A stretch of 5,019 nucleotides of DNA from Planctomycetaceae bacterium (GTDB lineage: Bacteria > Planctomycetota > Planctomycetia > Pirellulales > Thermoguttaceae). The first letter of the stretch is position 1. Every line of letters begins with the position of its first letter. Both the position numbers and the translations under genes were made by a program. This document shows positions 3,994-5,019 of this stretch, piece after piece. The notes under the pieces are model-generated. The model ran no database searches and was not told the origin of the DNA. It saw only the letters and a program-made list of their open reading frames with translations. Location: the NCBI GenBank assembly GCA_031283825.1, contig JAITAZ010000201.1, positions 1-5,019 of the forward strand, in the 5' to 3' direction.

Positions 3994-5019
3994 TCATGCA
4001 GATTCTACAATGGGAGTTTGATCAGTTTCTGGTTTTATTTTAGCGTTTAATTTTTTGGCTTTGTCCATTTTGCGTTTTCGATAATTCGCCCGCAATTTCT
4101 TGATCCATATCATTATTCCAGTAATCGGAAATGCCGATACCAAGAAACACGATAAACCAAAAACTAACTTCGACGATAATCCCGTTACATCGCCAAAATG
4201 AAGAGACCTAATTGACATCGCAATTTGCTCGCCTAGCTTCTTGTCTGAAAATCTATTGACATCAACCTCAATCACATTTTCAGGATCAACACCGCTAACC
4301 GGAATCTTAAACGGAACCAACTTGCCACGATAACGATCCCACTGAACACTGTCCTTCACCGATAACGCAAAAAATCCCGTCCGACCCTTCTGAACCAACA
4401 TAACACCATTCCTACTCGCCGGAATATTCACAATAACTTCACCAACTCCCGGAATATACCCGTCCGTTCGCTTTATGATTTCCTCAATCAAAAGAGGTTG
4501 CATCGAATCGTCAACCGGATCAATCATCGCCATATTCATCCTCATCCTACGCTGCTTGAAAATCTCATCGCCCAACACCCGACTCAATCCACTACGATAC
4601 CAATCAAACGACCAACATAATCCCGTCAACGCCAATATCAAAATTGGTATCAACGTGTAAAAACCAACCGTATTGTGCATGTCATAAATAAATGCCCAAA
4701 ATCCCTTCGTTACCCGAATTTTCAATCCAGCTTTCCAAACCTTCCACGAACAAAATCCACTCAAATTTCGCGGTAACCAAAGCACAAAACCACTAATCGA
4801 AACCACAATAAATACCAACGTCCCATAAGCAACTACCTTCCGACCCAGCGTAAGTTCACGACTTCTACCGCCTCCAGCACCGCCGACTCCTCCGCGTTCT
4901 CCGCCACTACGTCCAGACCTCTCGCCGCCTTCAACTCTCGACCCAGTCGCCGCGCCTTCACTACGATCTCCACGATCTCCACGTTCTCCTCTTGCAAAAT
5001 TTTCACCGCGATCTCCACG
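3994..5019 (-). CDS. PepSY-type inner-membrane protein, N-terminus beyond window (partial)
   Basis: The frame is open from the right edge to the stop at 3994, giving 341 visible residues; the true start is outside. Counting from the edge, residues 1-54 are Arg/Gly/Glu-rich. GRKVV (59-63) then begins a transmembrane segment ending VLWLPRN, the usual 'GRKIV...GLVLWWP' boundary of these proteins. DMHN (113-116) leads a second segment, HNTVGFYTLIPILILALTGLCWSF. A soluble, probably periplasmic part follows, containing WDRYRGKLVPF. LHFGDVTGL (from 273) precedes a last segment with SAFPITGIMIW, and a basic Lys-rich tail. This order matches the PepSY-associated TM family, often found with iron or siderophore uptake and thought to affect metal reduction or uptake; that role is family knowledge, not shown here. 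A TTG codon at 4818 is not a credible start, since it lies inside a helix and family sequence continues upstream of it. Confidence 0.88.
   Translation of the reverse strand, partial: RGDRGENFARGERGDRGDRSEGAATGSRVEGGERSGRSGGERGGVGGAGGGRSRELTLGRKVVAYGTLVFIVVSISGFVLWLPRNLSGFCSWKVWKAGLKIRVTKGFWAFIYDMHNTVGFYTLIPILILALTGLCWSFDWYRSGLSRVLGDEIFKQRRMRMNMAMIDPVDDSMQPLLIEEIIKRTDGYIPGVGEVIVNIPASRNGVMLVQKGRTGFFALSVKDSVQWDRYRGKLVPFKIPVSGVDPENVIEVDVNRFSDKKLGEQIAMSIRSLHFGDVTGLSSKLVFGLSCFLVSAFPITGIMIWIKKLRANYRKRKMDKAKKLNAKIKPETDQTPIVESA
4963..5016 (-). repeat. 9-bp in-frame repeats coding for RGD/RGE-like triplets
   Basis: On the plus strand ACGATCTCC occurs at 4963-4971 and 4972-4980, with variants ACGTTCTCC (4981-4989) and GCGATCTCC (5008-5016). 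In the minus-strand gene each unit codes for a Gly-Asp/Glu-Arg triplet, giving a short collagen-like run of Gly every third residue. The repeats preserve the frame and probably expanded by slippage. The run reaches the window edge, so its length is unknown. Confidence 0.75.

Noticed and set aside
4475..4660. 61-codon plus-strand frame opposite the PepSY-type gene
   Set aside because: It is a shadow frame with no motif, inside a family-matched gene.
4816..4818. TTG as the start of the PepSY-type gene
   Set aside because: It falls inside a membrane helix, and conserved family residues continue upstream in the same frame to the window edge.
4833..5018. 61-codon minus-strand frame at the right edge
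   Set aside because: It is another frame of the same strand as the PepSY-type gene, whose frame continues through this region into a family-typical GRKVV boundary; the Glu/Val-rich translation is a product of the DNA repeats.

Overview
The window looks like a piece of a fairly AT-rich bacterial genome, most likely a planctomycete (Pirellulales or Thermoguttaceae-like, possibly a gut or sediment lineage). The best evidence is the small pseudopilin. Its layout is a type IV leader, an 'AEILAENILA' helix, and an ending in '(V)RCYLVRWIL'. From memory this resembles the one-off T2SS protein I-like pseudopilins common in planctomycetes. The lack of Shine-Dalgarno motifs before the visible starts and the repeat-rich spacers also fit, but the assignment is inference; Bacteroidota or another PVC lineage cannot be excluded.

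Layout. Bases 1-563 hold no gene but contain a compound hairpin at the left edge and several copies of a short dispersed repeat. A secreted protein with an HEWLH (HExxH) motif follows on the + strand (564-1685). Five bases after its stop begins a 200-bp non-coding element with perfect 14-bp terminal inverted repeats (1691-1890), MITE-like in form. Then comes a type IV pilin-like pseudopilin (1950-2414, +), ended by a strong hairpin. It converges on a membrane-anchored family-2 glycosyltransferase (2605-3594, -). A 399-bp spacer full of nested inverted repeats separates this from a PepSY-type membrane protein (3994 to beyond the right edge, -). The visible N-terminal part of that protein is an Arg/Gly-rich low-complexity stretch.

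The four genes do not form an obvious pathway. All deal with the cell envelope or exterior (secreted putative peptidase, pseudopilin, lipid-linked sugar transfer, inner-membrane PepSY protein), but spacers of 190-400 bp separate them and they point both ways, so they are probably separate transcription units.

The most notable signal is in the spacers. A short repeat recurs at least six times on both strands, always between genes. Its parts are a TTGAG-n-CTCAA mini-palindrome, then GAGATAA, ACAAA, and ATTCC(G)CTGATATATTAC. Copies often sit as inverted pairs, giving hairpins that may be terminators or remnants of a mobile repeat. No phage, CRISPR, tRNA or rRNA was seen.
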